Source: Apostichopus japonicus
Taxonomy: Eukaryota > Echinodermata > Holothuroidea > Aspidochirotida > Stichopodidae
DNA: 64,000 nucleotides
Assembly: GCF_037975245.1 (NCBI RefSeq)
Contig: NC_092562.1
Coordinates: 24,787,554-24,851,553 of the forward strand
Direction of reading: 5' to 3'
A program made the position numbers and the translations under genes. The notes beneath the pieces were generated by a model. The model was not told where the DNA came from. It saw only the letters and a list, made by a program, of their open reading frames with translations, and did no database searches. How positions within the stretch are numbered: the stretch's first letter is position 1; each line of letters starts with the position of its first letter. Below, piece after piece: positions 37,970 to 50,584 of the stretch.

Positions 37970-39841
37970 AATGTCCCATTAAATTAGTTTTGAATTAACA
38001 GCATAAGAAGCCTGACTTGATTCAAGCCATATTTGTCTTCACGTGAAGTTTGGTATTTGAAAGTCCGTGATAATTACAAGGTATACCTGTAGCTATAGAT
38101 GGTAAAATATATGAAAACTGCTGAATGTTCAACAGAACTGGCCAGATCCTAATCAGCAACACTGAACACACTAGTCCATTGGAAGAGTTAAAGTAGGCTG
38201 TCTGGTACCTGAAATTGAAAGAGAAATCAATGAACAAAAGGCAAAACACCTACGGCCAATTCCTCTAGTGTCCTAACATTAAGGCACTACCAAACAACAC
38301 TCTAGCAGCAATCAAGGGGCTTGGAGAGGGGTGGATGGGTGGAGTCGGGGGGGGGGGCAGGGTATTGGGAAAATGCTTTATATTTAGCCCAGAGACAAGG
38401 AAACTGATTAATTTATCAAGACAATAAACAAACCAGCACACATATATTAACCAAGAAAATATTCTATTTAATTAGATTAGCCTAATGCACTATTTTAGCC
38501 ATGTATTTAGTCTTGGAAAATGCACATTGCAGAGTTCTAGTATGCCTAGATGTATTGTCTTCCTTTCAAGAATGTTACCATTACGTGGGTAACTCATTAA
38601 GCAAGCAAAAGGGGGGGGGGGGAATGGGGGCTGAGGTCGGTTCTTCAAAACTGCTGCTGTGCTAATGTGTAGTTAGTCATTCAACTTGAGCTGCAATGCA
38701 ATGCTGATTCTATTGCAATCCTTAAAAACTATAAATGCACTCACAATCAAACAAATCAATCATATGGTGTCCTGTGCAGTCAACAGTCACATTTGGTATA
38801 CAGTAAAATATATTGAGTACATTTCACGCATATCTGACAAAAGATACGCTCATTCCTATTGTAATCTTTAAAAAACAACAAAACAAACACACACAAAAAC
38901 ATATCAATCATGGGTGTCCTCCTGTGCAGTCGACAGGCACATTTGATATAAAGAACCTGTACACTAATGTTGTTTACCACCTTTATCACATTGCTAACGA
39001 TACTGATTATATTTGTATCCATCATACCACGCAATCCCAATTGGCTACTATGTGTGTTAGTAACAAGAACAGAAATCATTAAGGAGGGTTGCAGGGTGGT
39101 GTCTTACTTAGACATTACTGTAAAAAAAATTTATATGCAACTTAGATACATATACTATGAAAACTTTGTAATTGTTGAGAAAGATTTAGAACGGTAGACG
39201 AATGTCACACAAAGATAAAACCTAAACTACAGTGAAGCATTTCAGATTAATAATATCACAAGATAGCATTGAAAATACTACATTTGTGTGTGGGAAGCAT
39301 TCTCTTGTTCAAGGAGAAGCTGCAATACACCTGAGCCTTCTTTACCAACAAAACTGACAGTGTGCTGGGCCCTCATTTGCAGTTTAATAGACTGCCTGAT
39401 AAAGCAAACTCAGCGTTTACCTGTAGAGTTATCTCTCTCCAAACAAGCCATATGATAAAGCTCTCATCCTTCCCCTCTCCACTGCAAACAGTTATAGTTT
39501 ATCTATTTGTAAAGCAAACATTGACTATCTACAAATGACAACACCATTAACCAGTTTTGTTTATTTTAGTATGCAGACCTTCGGACACACCTTCACAGAT
39601 ATCCTAACCAGACAGTTATTATTAGGGCACACATATAGTACTATCACATTCAAGCTTCACTATATCAAATGCCTTACTTCAAAATCTTGTTGTCCTTAAA
39701 TCAAGGGTTGTGATGACTCTGTGGTATACAATGTGGGATGGTATTTTGTTGATAGAAGCAATTCAGAGCAATTCCAATGCTGTCCTTATACTATATTATG
39801 GGCTTCTCATGATATAACCAGTTCCAAAGTCAACTCTAATG

Positions 39842-40852
39842 CCATAACAGTGGTTTACCAAATGTTACTATGCTATAACAGTGGTTTACCATTACTATAT
39901 GCCGTAACAGTGGTTTACCAAATGTTACCATGCCATAACAGTGGTTTACCATTACTATATGCCATTACAGTGGTTTACCATTACTATGCCATAACAGTGG
40001 TTTACCATTACTATGCCATAACAGTGGTTTACCATTACTATGCCAGGACAGTGGTTTACCATTACTATGCCAGGACAGTGGTTTACCATTACTATGCCAT
40101 AACAGTGGTTTACCATTACTACGCCATAACAGTGGTTTACCATTGCTACGCCATAACAGTGGTTTACCATTACTATGCCAGGACAGTGGTTTACCATTAC
40201 TATGCCATAACAGTGGTTTACCATTACTATGCCATAACAGTGGTTTACCATTGCTACGCCATAACAGTGGTTTACCATTACTATGCCATAACAGTGGTTT
40301 ACCATTACTAAGCCATAACAGTGGTTTACCATTACTATGCCAAAACAGTGGTTTACCATTACTATGCCATAACAGTGGTTTACCATTGCTACGCCATAAC
40401 AGTGGTTTACCATTACTATGCCATAACAGTGGTTTACCATTACTATGCCATAACAGTGGTTTACCATTACTATGCCATAACAGTGGTTTACCATTACTAT
40501 GCCATAACAGTGGTTTACCATTACTATGCCAAAACAGTGGTTTACCATTACTAAGCCATAACAGTGGTTTACCATTACTATGCCATAACAGTGGTTTACC
40601 ATTACTATGCCATAACAGTGGTTTACCATTACTATGCGAGGACTGTGGTTTACCATTACTATGCGAGGACGGTGGTTTACCATTACTATGCCAAAACAGT
40701 GGTTTACCATTACTATGCCAAAACAGTGGTTTACCATTACTATGCCAAAACAGTGGTTTACCATTACTATGCCATAGCAGTGGTTTACCATTACTATGCC
40801 ATAACAGTGGTTTACCATTACTATGTCATAACAGTGGTTTACCATTACTATG
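39842..40852 (+). repeat. 37-unit minisatellite (27-bp units) beside CTH
   Basis: From 39962 to 40852 are exactly 33 units of 27 bp (consensus starts CCATAACAGTGGTTTACC and ends ATTACTATG). They are preceded by four longer units arranged 31-29-31-29 bp, a duplicated 60-bp higher-order pair. Unit variants (CCAGGACA, CCAAAACA, GCGAGGAC, CTACG) are interspersed. Because 27 is a multiple of 3, long open frames appear on both strands (for example MVNHCYGIV nonapeptide repeats on the minus strand). These are repeat artefacts, not genes. The array lies 15 bases past the CTH stop at 40867-40869, so it is in the CTH 3' UTR or last intron. Confidence 0.97.
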
Positions 40853-40866
40853 CTTTAGTGAAAGTC

Positions 40867-43800
40867 TTAGGAGAGTTGATGAAGGAGGGAGGGGGGTGGG
40901 GGGGAGGGGAGATGGGTAGGTATCAGAGGGTGTTGATAAATGACTGATAAACTCACAGCGGCTGCTAAGGCTTGATCTAGGTCTTCAATGATGTCTTTGG
41001 TATCCTCAAGGCCCACGGATAACCTGAGTAGGGTGTCATCAATGCCCAGCTCCTTGCGCTGCTCTGGCGGGACGGATGCGTGAGTCATGAGTGCTCTGCA
41101 GGAAGGACAAAATTGGAAAGTTTGCAATCTTTCGTCCATGATACACATCCTTGGAAACATTTCCAGAAGAAAATAAAAGCCACAAACGAAATAACTATTT
41201 TCACCTTTGAATAATACTTAGATGGAAGACATATCTTAATAATTAAAATGGATTGGATATTTCCGATCTTCCAACATAGCCTTAAGGTGTTTTTCTTAAT
41301 TAAGATGGTGGGGTTGGGAGGGGGAGGGGGTAGTACTGTTGAGTGGGGGTGAGATATGGAAAGGATAGAAAACATTACCAGAGAATTGAAGTGTGTACAC
41401 ATGTCTGAGGGGAAGGAAGTAAAACAGGTTTCTGCTGATTCATCACCATCCTCCATTATTTTAACATAAATTTACATTTTTTTTAAATATTTAGAATAAA
41501 CTACATATTCTACTGGGTCACAACCAAGTGTAGAGCAACACAGTAAATTGTACCATCGATGTTATAGTTTATAGAATAAAACCAAGACAGATGACCCCTC
41601 CTGTCTCTTTGAAGAGAAATAAAACAAAAACACGATTGGGTGAAGTCTGTAACTTACGGATGATCCACCAGGCTTTCGAAACCTCCCAGGCTTTCGGCGA
41701 GGGTGAACACTTTGATGGTCTGGAGAAACTTTGTGGCATTTTCTAAGTTACCTTTCAATTTAAAGGTGACCATTCCACTGAATCCCTTCATCTGTCTCTT
41801 ATACAACTCATGGTGAGGATGTTCTGGAAGGCCTACGAATGACAAATAAGAGATGGAGTAATTTAGTCCAGAGTGAAATGGTGTATGTTGTTACAAAAAA
41901 TATTGGTATTGAGGACTTTATGGAGGTAACCAGCTGGTGCTTTATTAGAAAGCTTGTGTGATCATAGCAAGAACAAGCTTGTGTGTCGGACCCCTCAATG
42001 TTAGCAATACCTTTTTTTTCATCTAGGCAGACAGTGCTTCGATCAAAGGACGAAGGTACTTTTGAGTGGGGGGGCTGAAGACTGATGGCCGGCCTGGGGG
42101 AGGGGTCTAAGGGGAGGGGGTGTCCCCCTCCCCTTTGGATTTTTTTTGCATTTCCAGGTGGCCTCAGATGCAAGTTGGTGCAATATAGCACACTTCAACA
42201 CCCACTCCATTTTGTAAATAATTTTGCATTTTCACCTGGCCTTAGATGCAATTTCGTGCTCCAAATGAGATTTTTTTCTGATTTGGAAATGAAAAAGGGG
42301 TTTTCTGACTTGCTGAGCGGGGGGGCGGAATGATACTTCCGCCCCCCATATTTTTCACGGGGGGCTGGCGCCCCCCCAGCCCCCCCGGTTCCTACACCCT
42401 TGACATAAGATCATAAGAAGTTATCGAGGAAAAGCGAACAGAAATACTACCGTTGACAAAGAAGAAACCATCAAACGACCAATAAATAATCCAATTAGAG
42501 GCGGCGGCACTGACCTGGATAAATCACAGACTCCACCCTTGGATGGGTCTTTAGATGGTTGGCTACAGCCATGGCGTTCCTGAAATGTTCCTTCATCCTC
42601 ACGTGGAGGGTTTTCATCCCGCGATTCACCAAGTAGCAGTCAAACGCCGAAGGGCAAGCACCCCCAGCTGTGTGATTAAAAATTATGTATCATCTTTATA
42701 TATATCAAGTATTGCATAATATACAGCTAAGTGTCGAAGAGAGAGAGAAAAAAAAAGAAAAAGGAAAAGAAAATTTATCGACTGCTTAATTTCACATTCG
42801 GTCATCATGGTTAGAAATAACTGACTGTATTATTCACCTAACTTACTTACTACTGGTAAACAAAAGGTAGGAAAAGTACACACTGCAGCGTCACATGTGT
42901 GTGTGCTGTGAGTAGTAGCATACCTACCGTAGAGAGTGAAATGCAGTCGCTTGTACAAGGCTTCGTCGTTCATGGCGGTCAGTCCCATGACGACGTCCCC
43001 GTGGCCATTGATATACTTGGTAGCAGAGCTCATACTGATGTCTGCCCCCAAATCAAGGGGCCTCTAGAACAGTACAAGAAATTGGCAGAATATCATCTCA
43101 TATACTGTAGCTTGCTCTGAAATCTAGAAACTGCAAACTGTACTATTAAAATCAAGCTGGTCTACACAACAAAACACAAAACACAAAAACAAAACAATTT
43201 ACACACATGTATGTGAAAGTTTGCACTCTCTTTTAATCGCAATTGTTAATCCATGTTTTTTTTTAATGCATATGATACTGTCGTAATACCAAAGTTCTGT
43301 TAAAACTGTTTAAACATCAATTTAGAAGACATTTCACTCTGACATATATGTAACAAGGAAATTGCCAGTGTTACTTGGTTACCGACATTACAGTGGCTGA
43401 AAACAATTCGTACCTGGAAGTAAGGGGTAGCGAAGGTGTTGTCAACGACGACCAACACGTCTTTTTGTTTCCTGGCGACTGCCACCACGGCAGGGATGTC
43501 TACCAGTCGGAGTAGTGGATTGGTCGGTGTTTCGATCCAGACCAACTGCAAATGAGGTAGCAGGAGAGTACAGAAAATAAGACATGTTTTTTTTTTTGGT
43601 TATTATTATTTTTTTAATAGGTTTTGGTCTGTTTTATAGTCTCCTCGCGTTTTTAGATTTTTGTGTTCGTATTTTACATACTTTTTTTTTTCGTTTATGT
43701 GTTTTCTAGGCTTTTTATTCCTCTGATTTCTCTGTCTTTTGATTTTTAAAATTTTTTTTTAGGTTTTGTAAAGCGCCTAGAGGCCTTTAGTATTTGGCGC

Positions 43801-46800
43801 TATATTAAGAACTTATTTATTATTATTATTATTATTATTATGTTGACTGCGCAGATTCATCGGCTTAGAATATTATATTTTGTCCTCTGACATGTATCGA
43901 TGACAGTTATGAGCAAAATGTCAAGAGTTGGGGAGAGGAGAAAAACATAGCTATTCTTATTCTGCTCTCCTTCGTCCAACTCAGTCTATGACATCTACCA
44001 ATTAAAAATTTATCATGTTTATCTAATCTATGTCAAAATCTATCAAAATATTTGCCAAAGAACAATATACTGTTTTTCTTTATTCATGATCTCAAAGTAT
44101 TCAGTAACATTCACGCAGTGACAACTGACTAGTACTTGAAAACTCAATAAAGTAAAAGTACTCGAATGAAGTACTTATAACATTCTGTTTTTCTTTTTCT
44201 TCATAGTAATCGAGTAAACTCTCAGTCTCAATAGTCGGCTGATGACTTGACACTGGCACTAAGGATGCACCGGATATCCGGTCCGGCCGGACTATCCGGC
44301 CGGATAGTGAGCAATTATCCGGTTCCGGCCGGATATTTTTCAAAATTCGGCCGGATCTTTTTCAAAATCTGGCCTGAATTATTCCTTAAAAAGGTAGGTA
44401 GTATGCACTATTTTTCCAGCAAACAAATTTACATACTGTATCAAGCTTGTCAACAATTATATATTATAGTAGTTATTAATAATTTTCTTTTGTGTAATGA
44501 AAAAATCCGGTTCCGGCCGGATAAAATCCGGCCGGATGTCATGTACTATCCGGCAAAATCCGGTTCCGGTGCATCCCTACTGGCACAGACCCTTTAAAAT
44601 AACCAACAGAAAGAATAAACAGTTTTAACTAAAAAAAAAAAACTCATTTTGAAGGAAATTCTGTCAACGATGACAGACAACTTATTGGCATACTCAGTTC
44701 CGACTAAGACGGATACAAAAACAAATCTAGCCGACTCTGCCGTTTGAAAATAAGTCGCGATTAGTGACTGAGTTTGCTAGTCATGACAGTTATCAATGTT
44801 CAGCTTATTTGCCCTCATATTTTGTGCAGCATTGCAATGTAAATGTTATCAGAAGGAATGCTTTAGTTGTGAATCATTGTAAGTTATTTCAACTTGATCA
44901 ATATCAAAGTTCACACAACTCTTCACTGGAACATTAAAACTGTTTGCACAATGTCTTTCCTAATGTACACTATATGGCTTGATGAAGGGAAGAGAAGGAA
45001 CACAGGCACAGAAGATATCTTCACTTTTAAGTTCTGTAATACCTTGGTGTTTGGCCGCATAGCCGCGCTAAATTTCTCGATAGACGTCGCATCTGCAAAT
45101 GTCGTTTCCACGCCCATGTTAGCCAAGATCCTTCGGAAGTACCTGTTGGTCCCGCCGTAGAGGTCGTCCATGGCGACGATGTGATCGCCAGATTTCAGGA
45201 GGTGGCATATAGACATCGTAGCACCCAAACCAGAGCTGAATGCCAGAGCTACAGGGAGAAGCAAGAATCAATTAAAACTTGGTACAGAAATTGAAGAATC
45301 AGCTAGTACTGTATCCATTCCTTGATCAGCAATTCCAGCTTACTATTTACAGTATGTTTTCTTGAAGGATAAAAGGGGGAGAGGGATAGAGGTGCTATCC
45401 AGCCAACTCTTCTAATTTTAAGAACAAAATTTTTATATGGTTAAATTGTACATGTACAGGAGGAATACCACATGTCTCTTGCAAGAGAAATACTGAGCAA
45501 TAAAACTTCTATTAGAGATAGGTATATAAAGGTCATAACCTAGTTTCAAACTGGTTCCTGCTAGATGTCGGTATTTTCTATACTTACAGTAATTTCTTTG
45601 AATGAACAAACAATGAATTACTTCTAACGTTGGCAGTTCTGTGTTCTACAAACCTCTTTTGGAATAAAATATCACTTGCACATAATAATAATAATAATAA
45701 TAATCATAATAATAATAATATATTAAGTTTTGGAATTTTTGATAAAACGTTTTCAAAAATGCCATTTAAAAGTAAGTGACACTGGTTCTTACCAAATTTG
45801 CCCCCTTCGACAGCTGCAAAGCATTTTTCTAAACAGTCTCTTGTGGGATTCCCACCACGGCTGTAGTCGTACCCCTACACAGATCAAAAGACAATGTAAC
45901 ACTGTATATAACAAATGGTTGCTTCCCCTGCTTTACAGTAACCTTGAGCAACCACACCATCATACACTTTCAAATCAGGAACGTTCAGTGTCTTTAACTA
46001 GAGCTTCTGCCTATGGCTTTGAGCTGACTGACACATGCAGCAGTTTCCTGCTGTCAAACTGACAGTGGTTTGACTAGTGATTATGTTCGGTTCATTTTCA
46101 TTGCTACTGTCTGTCAATACAAGAAGTTAAGCATGTGGTTCAACTGATACTCACATAAGTAAACTGTGCATAACTGTATTCCCCAAATCACGAGATAAAT
46201 ATGGTAAATTTAGCCTGTACCTCTTACTCACTTAGTGACAAATAACAACATCAACCTGGTATCGTAATCCTTACATGCAAATTAATTATTGTGGAACTCC
46301 CTACAAGTTAACCTGCATAAATAACAATAGTAAACACAGATGATGTGCGATTGAATGAAACCATACTGAATGTACTATTTTAGAGAGAACAAAAAACACT
46401 TAACTACTTTGCCTACAGTAGTTCTATTGACTCTATTGACTCCCGAGCAGATGTACTGTACGGTGTGTATGTAACACCTGGTCTATTGCACAGATACTGT
46501 ATGTTACATACAGTAGATCTACAAATGAGGACAATAAGACAATTGATCAGCGGTATTACTGTCCCAGTGATAATAATGGCACCTTTTAGGGTACGGTACC
46601 CCATAGGGGAATCCTTCCTGCTGAAACAATTACATATTTTCCAATATGAACAACAAAAATGTGACAATTTCAAATTCTGCACATTTTTTCTGTAGCCTCT
46701 AGGGATATAATAATGTTCTGTGTACAAACTATGTATACAAAATTTGCATTTGTATTGTAATATACAGGATGACTATTTTAAACGATATTTTGATATCCAA

Positions 46801-49800
46801 AGTTTATGTGACAGATTACCACCTATTACGAATGGTGTTAAAACTCCGGAAACAGATTTGTAAATGATCATGTGACTTTAAGAAATGAAGTAAAAGCACC
46901 TCTGCCTCAAATACTTACCCCAGGGTATTCACCTGGTCCCGTCTGTTTGAATGTCGTCGACAACGAAATCGGAGGTATGACTGCCCCGGACTTCCACTGA
47001 TTGGGATCCTGGCCCACGTGGATGGTATCCGTACCGAAACCAGGGAAACCTGAGGAGTCACTGCCAGCCATTCTCTGGTGGATTATGTTACACAAAGAGG
47101 GAATTCGACGGAACGACTGGACTGTTGCGATATGAAGAAGGAAAAGCCTTCAGTTAATATTCTGCCCGGGTTCCAATCGTGTTTAACTACTGTATATCTC
47201 AAACTTCTAGCTTCTCATTGAGCAAGGTAAAGTGACAGCCATAATCTCTATGAAATATAACAAGCTGTAGCAGATATATGATATTGTGCATGTACAGTAA
47301 TAATTGTACGTGTATATGAAAGAAACTTCTTTTTAAAAGCATTCTTTACAGGGACGGAAGCAAACCCAACCATCGTCGAAGGCCGATGCGAGAAATGCTA
47401 ATTGTGAAAAAACACTACAAGGAATTACCGGGAAAGATTGTAATCCCTTCACTCCACTTTGCTGTACTGTAAGAACAGTATTGCAGTCCTTTGTATATAA
47501 ATTGCATGAAAGATTTGAATAAGAGTGAAAATTACTTCGAGACACTCACTCTGACACTCATACTTTTATCCTTAATTTCTTCCTTTTTTGACTTTCAAAG
47601 CTTTTGGCAGAACAGGATGCAATTGCAACTACAGTATTGTTTCTGCAGTGATGTAGTTTTCATCATTACCAAAGTACAGTAAACCTATTATTGATGTCAG
47701 TAACAAATTAATATAAATTGTTCATAACAATATGTTTGTAACTAGAATATAGTAAATGAACAACAGAAAATGGACTGGATTATTAGAAATATGTAACAAG
47801 AGCAAAGAGAAAAATTAAGGCCTTCACCTTGTGTCACTAATGCCGTGCTACAGTAGCACATTACAAAATGGCAGCACCCAGGGTAACAATGACTTCTGAA
47901 ACAGGCTATCTCCTTACAAAGTGAATATTTAATGTTTTACAAGCATCCCTATGTCATAAATATTGCAACGACAATTTAGGCTGCGGGGTTAATTGTGGGC
48001 CAGGTCGTCCGAGAGAATATTCCAGCAGTTACAGTACCTCAACACTTCTCACGCTAGAGGGGGGGGGGGGGATTGACAAATGAAATTATAATTACAAGCT
48101 ACTGGAAGATCAAACAAAGTGTAATGTATGATACAGAAAACTACAAATAACAAACTAAAATCACCCTATATCAAATAACACTACCCTGGCCACAGATAAA
48201 ACACAACCTAAACCTTCCATGTCTAAAACAGTTAACTGACCACTACTGCTTCACAACTATACTAATGTTATAGACCAGTACCTGCATGCACAACAGAGTA
48301 CAGTACCTGCATGCACAACAGAGTACAGACAGTGACCACATATAACTGAATGCACAACTACTGCTATATATACATAGTGACCATGCATTCCTGAATAGGC
48401 AGCCACTCCCTTCTTACAATAGAATAGAATCACTTCATTGGGCGCACATACATAGATTTAACTACTTTGCAAAACAAGAAACTGAGGGGGAATGAAGGAA
48501 TTTTCGACTCTTATATGTAGACTTCCATAACACAAACGAATAATCTCAGGCTGTGTTTTACCTTATAATTGAAATTATACAATATATATTAAATAAATAT
48601 ATAGTTAAAGATGTTCGGGTAATTATTGTCTTCATTTCTCTATTAAACGTAGACTGAAATAATCATGAGATGACAAACCATGCTGACAGATTCCATTTTT
48701 GTTGTTGAAATATCTACATTTCGGTATAAAAACTGATGACTTATTCGATAATAGTTAGCAGAATAACGAGTAGTGCTTAATGATGGACATACTGTACACA
48801 TGTACAAACTGTACACTGAGACCAGCTTTTACTGTACACATAAATATATTGTCCCCCTCCAGTAGATACAGATGGCAATTGTTTCAGCTAGTACTAGTTA
48901 CTGTATATACCCTTTGTTTGCAGTCTAGCAGAAGACTTTGGCCATGTGCACCCAACTTTGTTTTCTACAAGCTCAACAACAGTGGAGCATATATTAAATA
49001 TAAAAAAAATGCTGTGTAACTGCTCCCTAGGAAACAGCTGGTCTGCTTACTCTGAGATCCCACCTGTTCATTACTACTGCTCAACCGTTAACAATAAACT
49101 TGACATGACGAAATAAATGATTCATTTGGATCAGATGAGCTCTAGATAACATAATAATATCAGGCCTCATACTGTATCATAATATCTACTAGCACTAAAA
49201 AGTATCAGTTCTAAAAAAGATGACAAGTATCATGGACAAAACCACTAGAAATTTGGGTTCATTTGTGTCTTTTTCGTCACGCAAGATGTATATATTTAAG
49301 ATAAGACATTATATGGCAAATAACACATTAATCCTTTAGGGCGGGAGAACTGTGCTGTACTGCAGAGCATACACAATGTGTGCACTGATATCAATATTGC
49401 AGGATTCCCATCTTCGAATGACATGGCATATTTCAGTATTTTTCATAAGTACATATTGCATACAAAACAAACAGTGTTCGTGTAAAATGCAGATGTACAC
49501 CATGATTACAATAAGACACCATTTGAAATTTGAGTGACACAGCAAAAATTTAATTGTGGTAACATAAACGTTATTTGCAATTTTCCATTTTTGTTGCTAA
49601 ATTTTCTTTGATTGCCAAAGACATTTTTATTCGTTGGTCAAAATCTCTGTTGATAACAAAGTGCTAATAAACTTAACCTTGCCATGAAGGACAATCAGCC
49701 ACAGTTTTCCTAATTTTTTTTATTGCAATGGCAAAGAAAAACAAAAATACAGAGATATGAAAGTTTTTATTTTATTAAGGGATGCAAAACTATAAAATGA

Positions 49801-50584
49801 GTAAATCATAAAACTGACTTGCTTCATCTTATGATCACAACATGGTTGGTCCAGTTTGGCACACCTAATGAACTGTCAAGTGTTACTAATTGTCAAATTC
49901 CCCCAAGAACCAGAAAATACAATTTACTGTAATGTAAGGAACATTATTTCTGTATCAAAGTAGTCCTTCACTCTACAACCACAAGAAATGCATCATTTGG
50001 CAATTTTTCTCTCAGAAGTTTTCTACCAAATGTACCAGATACACAACCCAAATTACACAATCTGTGATTTACATTTTCATAAATTAAAGATGAAATGTTC
50101 ATCTTCTAATCTAAGAACTATTCGAGCAACTTCAAGCAAATCTTGACAGTCAATTTGACACAAGATGTTGTGTGTTACTCTGACTTCTGAGGCTATTAAA
50201 ACTAGCCTAGGCCTGCCAACCCTACTGTCAGCACTAGAACAATAGACTAGTAATACTAGGCCTAGTAGTATTAGTATAGTAATATGCCCAACATGTATCA
50301 GAAAGGCCTACGTAGCCAACTAAGAGTCGTGTGTTACAGTACTGTTTCTAGGTCTGCAGCAGACCAACAGGGGTCAACCTAAGTTAGGCCTAACATTTAT
50401 CTTTGCAACTTAGGACCTAGAACTTACTTAATAAACAAAATATTTACACTTGCAAGTTACATAACTGCAAGTGAACGTTCACTGTGGTGAGACGACCCAA
50501 AATGTACCTACTTTTCTGCGCGGTTGAAGATCTTGGTTCCAATGTTCTGGTCAATCTGAGAATGGCGGACGGCAAAGACCGCAT
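40867..50584 (-). CDS. CTH: Cystathionine gamma-lyase (CTH/CSE), 8 core exons plus possible upstream exon
   Basis: PLP enzyme that cleaves cystathionine to cysteine and makes H2S. Core exons (transcription order): 46919-47121, 45793-45874, 45043-45248, 43414-43545, 42928-43063, 42515-42667, 41658-41832, then from 41095. Phases agree throughout. Landmarks: GTDTIHVGQDPNQW, PPISLSTTFKQ, YDYSRGGNPTRDCLEK, DDLYGGTNRYF, WIETPTNPLL, VDNTFATPYFQ, the PLP-lysine motif SSATKYINGHGDVVMG, FTLAESLGGFESL and DTLLRLSVGLED. The conventional ATG is 47071-47069 (MAGSDSSGF, strong context, human-like length). An exon 50512-50584 splices in frame and adds 41 residues upstream. The last exon reads to a TAA at 40867, but a GTGAGT donor at 40956-40951, just after DQALAAA, may lead to a short unseen terminal exon. 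Core to that point is 392 residues (human 405). Confidence 0.93.
42044..42402 (+). mobile_element. hAT-like MITE (older copy of the 60.8-kb family)
   Basis: Nearly the whole element at 60825-61170 is repeated here with about 10% differences: a GGGGTCTAAGGGGAGGGGG block, GGTGGCCTCAGATGCAA, CACTTCAACACCCACTCC and a C-run before GGTTCCTACACCCTTG. The left tip is degenerate (CAAAGGACGAAGG) and no flanking duplication is visible, so this is an older insertion. It lies in a CTH intron. Confidence 0.78.
43590..43842 (+). mobile_element. SINE/LINE 3' tail with (ATT)n
   Basis: A T-rich stretch leads to TGTAAAGCGCCTAGAGGCC, TTTGGCGCTATATTAAGAAC and an (ATT)n tail. This arrangement (AAAGCGCC, GGCGCTATA, ATT repeat) is the well-known conserved 3' end shared by CR1/L2-type LINEs and the SINEs they mobilise in marine animals. 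It is inserted in a CTH intron, opposite to the gene. Confidence 0.6.
44260..44579 (+). mobile_element. hAT MITE, 320 bp, CCGG-palindrome rich
   Basis: Starts TAAGGATGCACCGGATA; the reverse complement of the right end is TAGGGATGCACCGGAACC. CTGGCAC is duplicated outside both ends (44253-44259, 44580-44586), 7 bp, or 8 bp (ACTGGCAC) if the shared terminal A is counted. Both arms carry repeated TCCGGCCGGAT and TCCGGTTCCGG motifs. The interior is AT-rich without coding capacity. It lies in a CTH intron. Confidence 0.88.
45682..45721 (+). repeat. (AAT)n microsatellite
   Basis: About 13 AAT units with one AATC interruption, in a CTH intron close to the donor of the exon at 45793-45874. Confidence 0.9.
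47122..50511. other. Putative first intron of CTH
   Basis: No exon is supported inside. It contains two 26-bp units (CAGTACCTGCATGCACAACA) at about 48275-48326 and a poly-G run near 48060. AGGCCTA-type words are concentrated at 50.2-50.4 kb, just downstream (in transcription sense) of the candidate first exon. Confidence 0.45.
50512..50584 (-). other. Candidate CTH first coding exon with presequence-like peptide
   Basis: On the minus strand, ATG at 50584-50582 opens 24 codons (MRSLPSAILRLTRTLEPRSS then TAQK) plus one base, ending at a GTAGGT donor. The left-over A joins TC at the acceptor 47121 and continues in frame (IQSFRRIPSLCNIIHQR) into MAGSDSSGF of CTH. The 41 added residues have eight basic and one acidic residue and are rich in Ser, Leu and Ile, like a mitochondrial matrix presequence. 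An ATG 9 bases upstream in another frame opens a 13-codon uORF (MTTCGLCRPPFSD). Evidence is sequence only; the exon may be plain 5' UTR. Confidence 0.5.

Larger units (their letters stand above)
32773..39841. other. Non-coding stretch between ANKRD13C and the CTH minisatellite
   Basis: Apart from the MITE at 36099-36480 and the duplication at 37749-37969, no exon is supported on either strand. The 3' UTR of ANKRD13C begins here; an AATAAA at 34073-34078 is one possible polyadenylation signal. An old direct duplication (CTATTG-AATC-TTAAAAA ... CAGTC-ACAG-CACATTTG-TATA) lies at about 38711-38800 and 38858-38955. Poly-G runs occur at 38347 and 38611. Confidence 0.5.

Noticed and set aside
39955..40919. 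Open frames of 196-296 residues on both strands with nonapeptide repeats
   Set aside because: They exist only because the 27-bp minisatellite unit is a multiple of three and lacks stops in several frames; no splice or start context supports them.
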